This document shows, one piece after another, positions 10,901 through 18,770 of a DNA stretch of 60,891 bases. This DNA comes from Fibrobacter sp. (lineage in GTDB: Bacteria > Fibrobacterota > Fibrobacteria > Fibrobacterales > Fibrobacteraceae), in contig JAGCPZ010000026.1 of assembly GCA_017965445.1 (NCBI GenBank), positions 1 to 60,891 of the forward strand, given 5' to 3'. The position numbers were made by a program, and so were the translations under genes. Positions within the stretch are counted from its first letter, which is position 1. Each line of letters begins with the position of its first letter. The notes below the pieces were generated by a model. That model saw nothing but the letters and a program-made list of their open reading frames with translations. It searched no databases and was not told the DNA's origin.

Positions 10901-10919
10901 TTTTCTTTTGTGCAGCCAA
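7905..10919 (-). CDS. ftsK: DNA translocase FtsK/SpoIIIE
   Basis: FtsK pumps DNA at the septum and helps resolve chromosome dimers. The 1004-residue protein has a Lys-rich N-terminus, four to five membrane segments (about residues 30-190), a charged linker (about 215-510), and the motor. The motor has Walker A GQTGSGKS near residue 665, Walker B IVVIIDEMADLMM and LATQRPSVKVITG. The C-terminal gamma winged helix (LLFEVAQWAISVNGLSTSAV, FSVGYSRAGKIVDQL) is present, so DNA-orienting sequences should be recognised. It is divergent from the cyclase gene. Confidence 0.96.
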   Translation of the reverse strand: MAAQKKKTVKKSSKSKVEQKKETSQPDSYFITMMVGYLVLLAGIVLLLGCITISVGGEKNWLGLYFGGAYPNFMTFLFGRVAVVLFTASLILWGLFIAIASLRPKLLRFAIGTSLLTVDLSFLMSLKNFDVTHVTKEAITMNGGVLGQFFLQNLAIPLFGRVSYVAPLILLLLAFVLILVLSFGMRPRHFRFIAQTMRYVRGVFGQRRSLAPVEIETFELPSMGEKKEAEKKPLRRGVVMEDETLMFVPDDVKMRRRGKVEPFNGRHNWLTDDLDVNRSEMQTQVSNAAAIKSAPESRNMQTVAMDNGVVDNATFTEDPEIRRLEEELRLNEHRMNALEIVEIKERIAALRRARDLIDWEKGRNGRMQVRGDVRRAAGADSVEPANDIEKPRRTAERTVVGKDAATMVAPAKSTKNSKAVRDATLSDSVEDRAAIHAEDLLGGDGAYVEDFPGDPAVEDDETFAPVVVTADEVGEDPVLDDPVPTPRRGGSHNVSSAMIPQPDPTASYDEYKIPEIAKILDTHEAQTADYTEEELNAIGKMLEEKLENFKVKGRVVGCETGPMITRFEVEPGPGMKVSRFSALQEDLALPLRVSSVRILAPIPGKAAVGVEIPNRKFQTVYCRDVFMSEKFKPAPDKIIVALGKDITGESFTMDLAKAPHLLIAGQTGSGKSVCINALMASMLLSKTPDELRMILVDPKAVELKMYENIPHLLAPVITKPEIAIQALQWLCYEMDRRTEVLASAKVRNIGGFNAKFEAGELPDDVPEEDRGHRMAFIVVIIDEMADLMMVAGKEIEKSVARLAAKARAVGIHLVLATQRPSVKVITGIIKANLPTRISFKVASQIDARTVMDHAGAEKLLGRGDMLYKAVNDPDPVRVHGAFLSDEEAERLADACSDQNVFYPQVESFDVSGGEDGDDEGGASMKNEKLDKLLFEVAQWAISVNGLSTSAVQRHFSVGYSRAGKIVDQLYGLGVCGPSKGNSKPRAMLVDMDQLMQLERSGRFG

Positions 10920-10974
10920 AGATACGCTCCTCTATTTAAGCAATAATAAATATAGTCTAATAACGAGCGTTATT

Positions 10975-11003
10975 TTGACACAAAAAATGACACTTTTTAC
11001 CTA
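10975..11003 (+). promoter_or_regulatory. Candidate promoter for the cyclase gene
   Basis: TTGACA at 10975-10980, 17 bases, then TACCTA at 10998-11003, only 22 bases before the ATG. The -35 is perfect and the -10 poor. A second TGACAC follows 12 bases after the first, giving a direct repeat. Confidence 0.35.
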
Positions 11004-11024
11004 ATTATTATCTTTTTCTGAGTT

Positions 11025-14000
11025 ATGGCTCAAAAATATTCAAAAAATCAGAAAAAACTTTTTTTCGGGGTCTCTTTTTCGGCAATCGCCGTACTTCTCA
11101 TCCTCGTCTTTGGCAATGTCAAAAACAATTTTATTGCCGAATCTGCAGAAAACATTTTCTACGACCAGTTCTTCAAAATAAATACGGAAGTCAAGGACTC
11201 CACCGGCAGCAAAGACGGTGTCGTCATGGAAATGAAGCCCTACAACGACCCGAGTATCATCATCGCCGATATCGATGAAAAATCGCTTCAAAAACTCGGA
11301 CACTACTACGAATGGGACCGTTCCATCCACGCCAAAGTCATCAACAACCTTGGCGAAGGCGGTGCTGCGGCAATCGCATTCGATATTCTTTTCAAGGAAG
11401 CGGACTTTGGAAAAAGAAAAAGCGCCCAATGCGAACAGATTCTTTCCGATATGACCCCCGATACAAACGATTTTGCCCTGCTTTCGCAAATCCGCTCCTA
11501 CTACAATTACGACTCCCTACTCGTCGAAGCCACACGGAAATCAAACATCTGTATCGTCAGTTTCTTGATGAACAACACTGCATATTATAAGAACAAAAGC
11601 GACTGGTATCCACTCAGCACATGGGAACGCGCCAAAGAAGTCGGCTTCAAATCGACTCTGCAGTTAAACCAAGTTGACAAGCCTCAAAATATCGAACAGA
11701 GACAACTCCTCGACAATGTTTTCCCCGAATTGGCCAATGCAGGAGCGCGCCTGGGCGCCGTCAACGCCTATCCTGACAACGATGGCATCATTCGCCGCAT
11801 CAGGATGCTGTACAAATTCCCGTACGTCGAAGATGACAAGCTCGCTCCGCAACGCATTTATTCGACACTATCCCTCATGACCGTTTTGCACCTTTTCCAC
11901 AAAGATCCCAAAGACGTAAAAGTCAAGGCGGGGCAATATATCGATATCGGCAAACCATTTGGCATCTACCGAGATTCTCTCGGTGAATACCACACGACAT
12001 TCCCGAATTTCACGTATCCCATGTTCATGGCGCTACGCGATAAGATGAAAGAAATCAAGGCAAAAAACGCTGAAAAGGCAAGCCAAGTCGAAATTTCGTC
12101 CAAAATAACAGCTACAAGGAACGAAGAAGGCAACATCGTCTTTACCATTTTTGCAGACGAAGACCAACACCTGGACGCCACGCTGTCCAATGTATTGCGT
12201 AAACTTCCAGAAAGTATTTTCAGCAAGCTCGAAGAAAGCGAAACCGTCAAGATAGACAAAGGATATACGCTGGGCAAAAGCGAAGACGACGAAGGCGTCT
12301 ATGTCATCACGGGCAAGGATGACGAAGAATTTTATATTACGCCCAACATTCTCCGTACGATACATTTCTTCGAAAAGAAATACCGCGACATCAAAAAAGG
12401 CGAACACATGTTCCTATCGCGGAACATGGACATCAGCTACAACCGCTCCATCAACGAATGGTCAGCCTCCATCGGATTTTTTACAAATAAAATTCTACAG
12501 GACATTTCCAATGTAAGCGACGAAAAAATAGCGAGCTTAAATCCCGGCGACGAACTGCGATTCGGTCCGTACAAGAAAATTCCTATAGGCGAAAACGGGC
12601 AATTCCTAATCAAGTACAAAGGACGATTCAATCACGTTTCTCCAGAAACAAGGACTTTCAAGCACGTTTCCTATTACGATATTTACAGGGATACTGTAAA
12701 CCTCGACCAGTATGCCGGTAAAACTGTTATCCTTGGTTCATCCGTTTCTGCACTTTTCGATATCGTGAACGGTCCGCACGAAGAAAACCTCCCCGCCATT
12801 CTCGTCCACGCAAGCATCATCAAGAACATTCTCGAAGACGACTACCTGACGATTCTCGACGAAAATTATCAGCGCTACATGGTGATTTTGCTCGCCCTGA
12901 TATTCACCCTTATCGGACTTTATCTTAGAAGTTTCACTTCGTTGTTCATCACGGTATTATTCATCATTTTCTATACCATCATTGCATTCATTTGTTTCAA
13001 GCACAACATATACATTGGTGTATCCAAGCAGCTGATTGCCATTTTTACAACAAACGTACTTGCGATGGTCATTCAGGCATATTTCGAAAACAAGGAAAAG
13101 AGATTTATTACAAGTTCATTCAAACAATACATTTCTCCGGAACTGATTGACGAAATGGTCGAAGACGGCATCACCCCGCAGTTGGGCGGTGAAGAATCTG
13201 TCATTACCGCCTACTTTACCGACATTCAAGGATTTTCGACATTCTCCGAAAAAATCGGAAGTGCAAGCAAGCTTGTCGAACTTTTGAACGAATACCTCAC
13301 CGCCATGACGGACGTTTTGACAACGAAAAACAAAGGAACGCTAGACAAATACGAAGGTGACGCCATCATCGCTTTCTTCGGCGCGCCAATGAAATACGAT
13401 GACCATGCGAGACGCGCCTGCGATACAGCTCTAGACATGCAGAATGAACTCTTGAGGCTTCGCAAGAAATGGCTTGGAGAAGGCAACAAGTGGCCCAAAG
13501 TCGTCCATGATATGCACATGAGAATCGGTATCAACACAGGCCATATCGTGACAGGGAACATGGGCTCCACCATGCGCAAAAACTACACCATGATGGGCGA
13601 CGAAGTGAACCTCGCCGCACGCCTCGAAAGTGCCGCCAAGCAGTACGGAGCCTACATTCACGTCTGCAAGAACACTATCGACCAGCTTGAAAAACAAGGC
13701 ATCAGCAACAACTACATCTACCGCTCGCTAGACATCATCCGCGTCGTCGGCAAGGACGAACCCGTTGAAACATTCGAACTTCTCGCCTACGCCGAAAGCG
13801 AAAACGCCGAGAAATTGAACAAACTCATCGAATTTTGGCAACAAGCCCGCGAAGCCTACCTCGACATGCAATGGGACAAGGCCATCGAGCTGTTCAACAA
13901 CTGCTTGGAATTCGAGCCTCACCTTCCGTCAATCGACCCCGGCAGCAAAACCTGCCCGAGCATGGTCTATATCAACCGTTGCATAGCCTACAAACAAAAT

Positions 14001-14057
14001 CCGCCCGCGAACGCAGGCGAAAAATGGGATGGCGTATTTACCGCAACAGAGAAATAG
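11025..14057 (+). CDS. CHASE2-type transmembrane adenylate cyclase (class III)
   Basis: A 1010-residue membrane cyclase. Layout: TM1 (about 11-31), a long extracytoplasmic CHASE2-type sensor (about 35-610, ending with the typical GKTVILGSSVSALFDIVNGP), three membrane segments (about 615-695), the class III catalytic domain (about 710-905) and a helical, TPR-like tail. Metal-binding Asp733 (FTDIQGFS) and Asp779 (KYEGDAI) are present, as are GDEVNLAARLES and Lys775, the residue that normally selects ATP, so cAMP is the likely product. The sensor is larger than usual, with a charged insert at about 340-470. No cAMP-binding regulator is seen in the window. Confidence 0.88.
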   Translation: MAQKYSKNQKKLFFGVSFSAIAVLLILVFGNVKNNFIAESAENIFYDQFFKINTEVKDSTGSKDGVVMEMKPYNDPSIIIADIDEKSLQKLGHYYEWDRSIHAKVINNLGEGGAAAIAFDILFKEADFGKRKSAQCEQILSDMTPDTNDFALLSQIRSYYNYDSLLVEATRKSNICIVSFLMNNTAYYKNKSDWYPLSTWERAKEVGFKSTLQLNQVDKPQNIEQRQLLDNVFPELANAGARLGAVNAYPDNDGIIRRIRMLYKFPYVEDDKLAPQRIYSTLSLMTVLHLFHKDPKDVKVKAGQYIDIGKPFGIYRDSLGEYHTTFPNFTYPMFMALRDKMKEIKAKNAEKASQVEISSKITATRNEEGNIVFTIFADEDQHLDATLSNVLRKLPESIFSKLEESETVKIDKGYTLGKSEDDEGVYVITGKDDEEFYITPNILRTIHFFEKKYRDIKKGEHMFLSRNMDISYNRSINEWSASIGFFTNKILQDISNVSDEKIASLNPGDELRFGPYKKIPIGENGQFLIKYKGRFNHVSPETRTFKHVSYYDIYRDTVNLDQYAGKTVILGSSVSALFDIVNGPHEENLPAILVHASIIKNILEDDYLTILDENYQRYMVILLALIFTLIGLYLRSFTSLFITVLFIIFYTIIAFICFKHNIYIGVSKQLIAIFTTNVLAMVIQAYFENKEKRFITSSFKQYISPELIDEMVEDGITPQLGGEESVITAYFTDIQGFSTFSEKIGSASKLVELLNEYLTAMTDVLTTKNKGTLDKYEGDAIIAFFGAPMKYDDHARRACDTALDMQNELLRLRKKWLGEGNKWPKVVHDMHMRIGINTGHIVTGNMGSTMRKNYTMMGDEVNLAARLESAAKQYGAYIHVCKNTIDQLEKQGISNNYIYRSLDIIRVVGKDEPVETFELLAYAESENAEKLNKLIEFWQQAREAYLDMQWDKAIELFNNCLEFEPHLPSIDPGSKTCPSMVYINRCIAYKQNPPANAGEKWDGVFTATEK

Positions 14058-14069
14058 CGGCTACGCCGC

Positions 14070-14161
14070 AGCTAATAGTTTATAGTTACTTCGCCCTACG
14101 GGCTAGTTACTAGAAATTCTTGAAGAATAGTTCTAGTAACTAGTAACTTAGAACCAGTAAC
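14070..14161. repeat. Intergenic word repeat, CTAGTAACTAG type, between convergent genes
   Basis: TAATAGTTTATAGTTAC, CTAGTTACTAG, TAGTTCTAGTAACTAGTAAC and AACCAGTAACT fill the gap between the cyclase stop and the panC stop, with a small CGCCCTACGGGC insert and a TTCTTGAAGAA palindrome. Confidence 0.7.
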
Positions 14162-15013
14162 TCAATTCAGCTCCATATTGTCGATGAGCCTCGTCTTGCC
14201 AAAGAAGGCGGCGGCAAGAATCACAGCCTTATCGTCCGGGCCGAGCGCCCCATTGCACTTCTGTAAGTCCTTCTGATTGGCGACCTCGACGTACTGCACC
14301 ACGCCACGGGCGGCAACAATCGACTTCACGACGATATCGCGGAGCTTAAGCACACTGCGTTCGCCAGCATCAAAAGCTGCACGGGCAGCCTTCAAGCCTT
14401 CGTAAATGCCGAGCGCCTGGGCGCGTTCTTCTTCCGAGAGGTACTCGTTACGGCTAGAGCGTGCAAGGCCGCTTTCTTCGCGAACAATCTTCACGCGGTG
14501 AATCTTGATATTGAAATTCAGGTCCTTCACCATTCTTTCAATCAAGAAAACCTGCTGGTAATCCTTTTCGCCAAAGTAGGCGTCGTTCGCGCCCGAAATC
14601 AGAAACAGTTTCGAAACGACCGTCAACACGCCACGGAAATGCCCCGGACGGTAAGCACCGCAGTACATCCCTTCAAGCTGTTCATCGCGAACAAGCGTCA
14701 TCGGGTCGCCATCGGGGTACATTTCTTCGACCGACGGAGCAAACACAAAATCGGCCCCAATCGATTCCGCAAGTTTTGCATCCGCTTCCAAACGTTTCGG
14801 ATACTTGTCCAAATCCTCGTTCTTGCCGAACTGGATGGGATTCAAAAACACACTTACAACAGTCACATCGCACTCGCTCACGGACGCTTTGATCAGTGCA
14901 CCATGACCATCATGGAGTGCCCCCATCGTTGGAACGAGACCGATTCTTTTCCCCTCTTTAGCCAAAGGAGCAAGTGTCTGGCGTAGGGAATCGATAGACT
15001 TGATTATCTGCAT
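14162..15013 (-). CDS. panC: Pantothenate synthetase
   Basis: PanC joins pantoate and beta-alanine with ATP to give pantothenate (vitamin B5). The 283 residues show TMGALHDGHGALIKAS (residues 29-44; His34 and His37 bind ATP), VFLNPIQFGKNEDLDKYPK for pantoate binding, FGEKDYQQ, and SSRNEYLS, the KMSKS-like loop. It is the last gene of a tight operon: it begins two bases after the deoxynucleoside kinase stop. panB and panD are not in the window. Confidence 0.95.
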   Translation of the reverse strand: MQIIKSIDSLRQTLAPLAKEGKRIGLVPTMGALHDGHGALIKASVSECDVTVVSVFLNPIQFGKNEDLDKYPKRLEADAKLAESIGADFVFAPSVEEMYPDGDPMTLVRDEQLEGMYCGAYRPGHFRGVLTVVSKLFLISGANDAYFGEKDYQQVFLIERMVKDLNFNIKIHRVKIVREESGLARSSRNEYLSEEERAQALGIYEGLKAARAAFDAGERSVLKLRDIVVKSIVAARGVVQYVEVANQKDLQKCNGALGPDDKAVILAAAFFGKTRLIDNMELN

Positions 15014-15015
15014 GA

Positions 15016-15666
15016 TTATTTACCTTCTGGAACAAAATAAGTCGTTTGGCTTGGGCAAGACGCAATAGCGTCGAGCACCAGTTGTAAATGACTTTCATTA
15101 TGGACAAAATCGATATTGTCCGTATTGATGATGAGCACAGGAGCATCCGTATAATGCCAAAAATGATGGTCGTAACGCTCTTGCAAATCGCTCAGATAAC
15201 TACCTTCAATGGACTTTTCCATCGCGCGACCACGCCCTCTAATACGTTTCAAAAGAGTCGGGACGCTAGCCTGCAAATAAACAATGTAGTCAGGCCTGCG
15301 GATATCGTGGTTTAAGGCGTTCGACACCTGGTCGTACATCGCGAGTTCATTGTCAGTCAGGTTCTGCGACGCAAAAATCCGGTCCTTGTCAAATGTATAA
15401 TCACTCACCAACAAGTCGTGGAACAAGTCGCTCTGCAAGGCAGAATTCTGGAGTTGCTTAAAGCGGTCGAGCAAAAAGAACAGCTGCGTCTGGAAGGCAT
15501 ACGCCGCACGGTTTTCGTAGAACTTCGGGAGGAACGGGTTGTCGGCAAAATTCTCTTCGATGAACATCGCGTTCCAGCGGTCGCAAATAGCCTTGGCCAG
15601 CGAAGTCTTTCCGACTCCAATAGTTCCCTCGATAGCCATAAAATGGATGTTCTTATCAGCAAGCAT
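15016..15666 (-). CDS. Deoxynucleoside kinase (dGK/dAK/dCK family)
   Basis: Salvage kinase that phosphorylates deoxynucleosides. I place the start at the ATG 15664-15666 (MLADKNIHFMAIEGTIGVGK): GGGGAGGAA lies ideally upstream and the ATG follows the folK stop by one base. A start six codons earlier would overlap folK. P-loop EGTIGVGKTSLAK is at the N-terminus, followed by LLDRFKQLQNS and the lid region RIRGRGRAMEKS, and the family's ERYDHHFW segment. Which base is preferred cannot be read from the sequence. folK-dNK-panC form one operon; the folK/dNK pairing also occurs in other bacteria. Confidence 0.85.
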   Translation of the reverse strand: MLADKNIHFMAIEGTIGVGKTSLAKAICDRWNAMFIEENFADNPFLPKFYENRAAYAFQTQLFFLLDRFKQLQNSALQSDLFHDLLVSDYTFDKDRIFASQNLTDNELAMYDQVSNALNHDIRRPDYIVYLQASVPTLLKRIRGRGRAMEKSIEGSYLSDLQERYDHHFWHYTDAPVLIINTDNIDFVHNESHLQLVLDAIASCPSQTTYFVPEGK

Positions 15667-15667
15667 T

Positions 15668-16177
15668 TTAGGGTTCCTCCCCATTTACGACACGAAACGG
15701 AATTTTATCTTCCTTAGAGAGCAATTCGGCAAGCAAGTCGCTTACAGACTTGTTCGTTTTCGGGCAAACCCAATCCGGAGCAATGTCGTTCAGCGGAACT
15801 AGCACAAACTGTCTGCTATAAATCTGCGGATGCGGCACCGTCGGGCGTCCAGAACAAATCTCTCGCCCAAAGAACAGCAAATCCAAATCGACCTCGCGGG
15901 AATTCCAATGTCCACGGTCTTTTCGTCCAAGAATGAGCTCAGACCCCTTTAAATAGTAAAGCAACTTTAGAGGATCGCCATCATACCAAAAACTCACCAC
16001 CTGATTAAAATAGGGTCCCTGCCCCTCCGGTCCAACAGGAGGAGTCTCATAAATGGGGCTTTCGACCCAGCCTCCGGAACTGATACGGCTCAGCATATCC
16101 CTACCGGCTTTCAAGTGGGCACTTCTATTTGGAAGATTGCTTCCGAGCGCTATATATACTCTATTTAAAGAATCCAC
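15668..16177 (-). CDS. folK: HPPK, 2-amino-4-hydroxy-6-hydroxymethyldihydropteridine diphosphokinase
   Basis: FolK transfers pyrophosphate from ATP to 6-hydroxymethyl-dihydropterin in folate synthesis. The 169 residues start with YIALGSNLPNRSAHLK, and carry the metal-binding and signature stretch GHWNSREVDLDLLFFG with both Asp, then VPHPQIYSRQFVLVPLNDIAP. The start is a GTG; the AAGGA upstream is unusually close to it, so a slightly different start is possible. First gene of the folK-dNK-panC operon. Confidence 0.93.
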   Translation of the reverse strand: MDSLNRVYIALGSNLPNRSAHLKAGRDMLSRISSGGWVESPIYETPPVGPEGQGPYFNQVVSFWYDGDPLKLLYYLKGSELILGRKDRGHWNSREVDLDLLFFGREICSGRPTVPHPQIYSRQFVLVPLNDIAPDWVCPKTNKSVSDLLAELLSKEDKIPFRVVNGEEP

Positions 16178-16198
16178 GTCCTTAATATAGCAAATTAA

Positions 16199-16272
16199 TG
16201 GATGGTCATTAGTTGTTAGCCTTTGGTCATCGGTCGTTAGTCATTGGTCATTGATCACTGGTCATTAGTGAT
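16199..16272. repeat. Intergenic word repeat, GGTCATTGGTCATTAG type
   Basis: Varied copies of GGTCATTAG, GTTAGCC, GGTCATCGGTCGTTAG, TCATTGGTCATTG and TCACTGGTCATTAG between the divergent folK and rho genes. This word is not seen at the other repeat blocks in the window. Confidence 0.7.
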
Positions 16273-16465
16273 GATTTTAAATTTTTTTCAAAAAATTTCA
16301 TTTTTTTCCACATTTTTATAAAATTTTATGTATCTTTTAACACGTTCCGCTGTTTCGGGACACAATATTTAAAATTCCATAAAATTTATGGGGCATTCTG
16401 CCCGCATTATCATTTCACAACATAGAACGTTTCATTCCTGAAATATACATCTATAGGACGCTATC
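16273..16465 (+). promoter_or_regulatory. AT-rich promoter and leader region of rho
   Basis: No gene. A poly-A/T stretch (16275-16345) is followed by a leader with CATAAAATTTATG (palindrome) and GGGCATTCTGCCC (hairpin). AGGA precedes the GTG start. rho is autoregulated through its leader in E. coli (known); whether this leader works so is inference. Confidence 0.35.
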
Positions 16466-18502
16466 GTGCCCAGAACACCTAAGAATCAGAATTTAGAACA
16501 AAATAGTCAAGAAAAGTCTTTGACTGATATCGTTTATCCCGAAAGCACTGGAATTCCAGTCCCTGAATATCTGGGGACTCCCGACAAATTGCCAGAAAGC
16601 ACCGAAGAAGCCCCACAGCCCAAGCGCCGTGGCAGAAAGCCCGGTTCAAAGGCCAAGAGCCACAAAGAAGCCGAAGTGAATATCCAGCCCGACATCGAAA
16701 TGGATTTCCAAGAAAAGAAGGAACCGGTCGATGGCATTGCCGCCGCCGAAAAGCGCCTTGCAGAGCAGTACGGTGTTTCGAATATAGACGCTATTTCTGA
16801 ACCGATTTTTACAGGTGAACAAAATTACAAACCCGCGGAACCCACCGAAGAAGCGCCCTTCACAGGCGAAAGCAGTGGAGAAACCGTGGTTCCGCAAAGC
16901 ACGGAAGTCGCTCCGGTGCAAGGCGAAGGCCAAGCCGACCCGAACGCTCCGCAGCAGGGCGAAGGCCAAGCACAGAACGGCGAAAACCAGGACGACCGCC
17001 GTTTCAATAACCAGAACGGCAAATTCAACAAGTTCAACAAGAACAACAAGTTCAATAAGAACAACCGCAACCGCAATTTCCAACAGCAAGAAGAATTTGT
17101 CGATGATTCCGCAACGCTCCCGGCACCAGGTTCCGAAGCTATTTTAAAGGCCAAGGAAAACTGGCTCAAGTTCCGTAAGCTCTCCATGAGCGAACTCCAG
17201 GAACTCGCCGTGCAAAAGGAAGTGGACTTCCGCAGAATGCGCAAGCAGTCCCTCAACTACATTTTGCAGAGTCTCGAAAACGAAGGCAATATCATTTATA
17301 CGGAAGGTGTTCTCGAAGTCACGCCGCAAGGTCACGGGTTCCTCCGCATGCCGGATCAGAACTACCAGACCAGCACGGACGACGTCTATGTGAGCCAGAA
17401 CCTTATCCGTAAATTCAATCTCAAGATTGGCGATACGATTGAAGGTCTCGTCCGCACGCCTCGCGAACAAGATAAGTACTTCTCCATGCGTCGCATCGAC
17501 CGCGTGAACTTCGAAGAACCAGACAAGATGCGCCGCCGCGTCGCATTCGAATACTTGACTCCGATTCATCCGGAAGAAAAGATTCACCTCGAATGGAACG
17601 AAACGGAATACAGCACCCGCATCATGGACTTGTTCTCCCCGATCGGTAAAGGCCAGCGCAGTATCATCCTCGCTCCTCCGCGTACCGGTAAAACCGTTCT
17701 CTTGCAGAACGTGACACGCGCCATCGCGAAGAACCACCCTGAAATTATCCTCATCACGCTCCTCATCGACGAACGTCCGGAAGAAGTCACCGAAATGCGC
17801 GACATCATCACGGACATCAAGGAAAAGGCTGCGGACAAAGGCATTGACATCAGGGCAGAAGTTGTCGCATCCACGTTCGATGAACCGCCCGAGCACCACA
17901 CCCGTGTGGCAAACATGGTTCTGGAAAAGGCAAAGCGCCTCGTGGAAAGCCAGAAGGATGTCGTGATTTTACTCGACTCCATTACGCGATTCGCCCGTGC
18001 AAACAACGTCGTGATTCCGCACTCCGGCAAGATTCTCTCCGGCGGTGTAGATGCCAACGCCATGCAGTTCCCGAAGAAGTTCTTCGGTGCCGCCCGTAAG
18101 ATTCAAGACAAGATTCGCACAGTCAAGAACGAAGACGGCTCCGTCACGGAAGAAGTCCAGAAGAACGGTTCGCTCACCATCATCGGTACGGCATTGATCG
18201 AAACCGGCAGCCGCATGGACGAAGTGATTTTCGAAGAATTCAAGGGAACCGGTAACATGGAACTCGTGCTCGATCGCCGCATCGCCGAAAAGCGCATCTG
18301 GCCTGCCATTGACGTGTTCAAGTCCGGCACCCGCAAGGAAGAACGCTTGCTTACACTCCTCGAACAGAATGCCGCCTGGAACTTCAGACGCGGTAGCCAA
18401 AACGAGACGGAAACGGGCATCATGGAGAACCTGCTCAAGCTCATGAGTAAACTCAAGACGAACGCAGAGCTCCTAGCAATTCTTTCCAAACCGAAAGTCT
18501 AA
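16466..18502 (+). CDS. rho: Transcription termination factor Rho with long N-terminal extension
   Basis: Rho is the hexameric RNA helicase that ends transcription. The start is GTG at 16466. Residues from about 225 are a normal Rho: Rho_N helices (KLSMSELQELAVQKEV), the RNA-binding cold-shock fold (EGVLEVTPQGHGFLR), Walker A APPRTGKT (about 403-410), the catalytic region LIDERPEEVTEM, the Q/R loops (DSITRFARANN, SGGVDANAM) and ERIWPA-like IAEKRIWPAIDV. The first ~225 residues are an extra disordered region: acidic, Pro-rich, then GEGQ repeats and an Asn/Lys/Phe tract (NKFNKNNKFNKNNR). Such extensions occur in Actinobacteria and others and can bind RNA or phase-separate. Confidence 0.95.
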   Translation: MPRTPKNQNLEQNSQEKSLTDIVYPESTGIPVPEYLGTPDKLPESTEEAPQPKRRGRKPGSKAKSHKEAEVNIQPDIEMDFQEKKEPVDGIAAAEKRLAEQYGVSNIDAISEPIFTGEQNYKPAEPTEEAPFTGESSGETVVPQSTEVAPVQGEGQADPNAPQQGEGQAQNGENQDDRRFNNQNGKFNKFNKNNKFNKNNRNRNFQQQEEFVDDSATLPAPGSEAILKAKENWLKFRKLSMSELQELAVQKEVDFRRMRKQSLNYILQSLENEGNIIYTEGVLEVTPQGHGFLRMPDQNYQTSTDDVYVSQNLIRKFNLKIGDTIEGLVRTPREQDKYFSMRRIDRVNFEEPDKMRRRVAFEYLTPIHPEEKIHLEWNETEYSTRIMDLFSPIGKGQRSIILAPPRTGKTVLLQNVTRAIAKNHPEIILITLLIDERPEEVTEMRDIITDIKEKAADKGIDIRAEVVASTFDEPPEHHTRVANMVLEKAKRLVESQKDVVILLDSITRFARANNVVIPHSGKILSGGVDANAMQFPKKFFGAARKIQDKIRTVKNEDGSVTEEVQKNGSLTIIGTALIETGSRMDEVIFEEFKGTGNMELVLDRRIAEKRIWPAIDVFKSGTRKEERLLTLLEQNAAWNFRRGSQNETETGIMENLLKLMSKLKTNAELLAILSKPKV

Positions 18503-18521
18503 AGAACAGAATCCAAGTATG

Positions 18522-18637
18522 TCACCCCGGCCCTGAGCCTGTCCCGGATTTATTCTCTTTGACCACTTAGCGCATTTGTGCTTATGTGGTCATGATCCGC
18601 GTATGGGGACGGGATGCCGGGGTCGGCTTTTTATAGG
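18522..18637. repeat. Large nested hairpin downstream of rho
   Basis: Outer arms ACCCCGGC and GCCGGGGT enclose TGTCCC/GGGACG and an inner GACCAC ... GTGGTC stem; a T-rich run (GGCTTTTTAT) follows. It could terminate rho transcription and belongs with the REP-like elements (compare 27767-27814). Confidence 0.6.
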
Positions 18638-18640
18638 CTT

Positions 18641-18669
18641 GTCATGCCCGCCTCCGAGCGGGCATCTCC
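18641..18669. repeat. REP-like hairpin GTCATGCCCGCC...GGGCATCTCC
   Basis: Arms ATGCCCGC and GCGGGCAT with loop CTCCGA. Same plan as 27658-27686 and 44219-44247. The remaining 100 bases to proC hold nothing I can identify beyond an imperfect inverted stretch and the proC ribosome site. Confidence 0.65.
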
Positions 18670-18770
18670 TTTCTACAAACAAAAAATTTTTACGTTTACC
18701 ATCGTAACGTCATTGCGAAAACCCTGTAAGGGGCCAAAGCAATCCATAAAGTTTTAAAAAAGGAATAAAA

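Noticed and set aside
15667..15684. Upstream start for the deoxynucleoside kinase
   Set aside because: It would overlap folK and its ribosome site is worse than GGGGAGGAA in front of the ATG at 15666.
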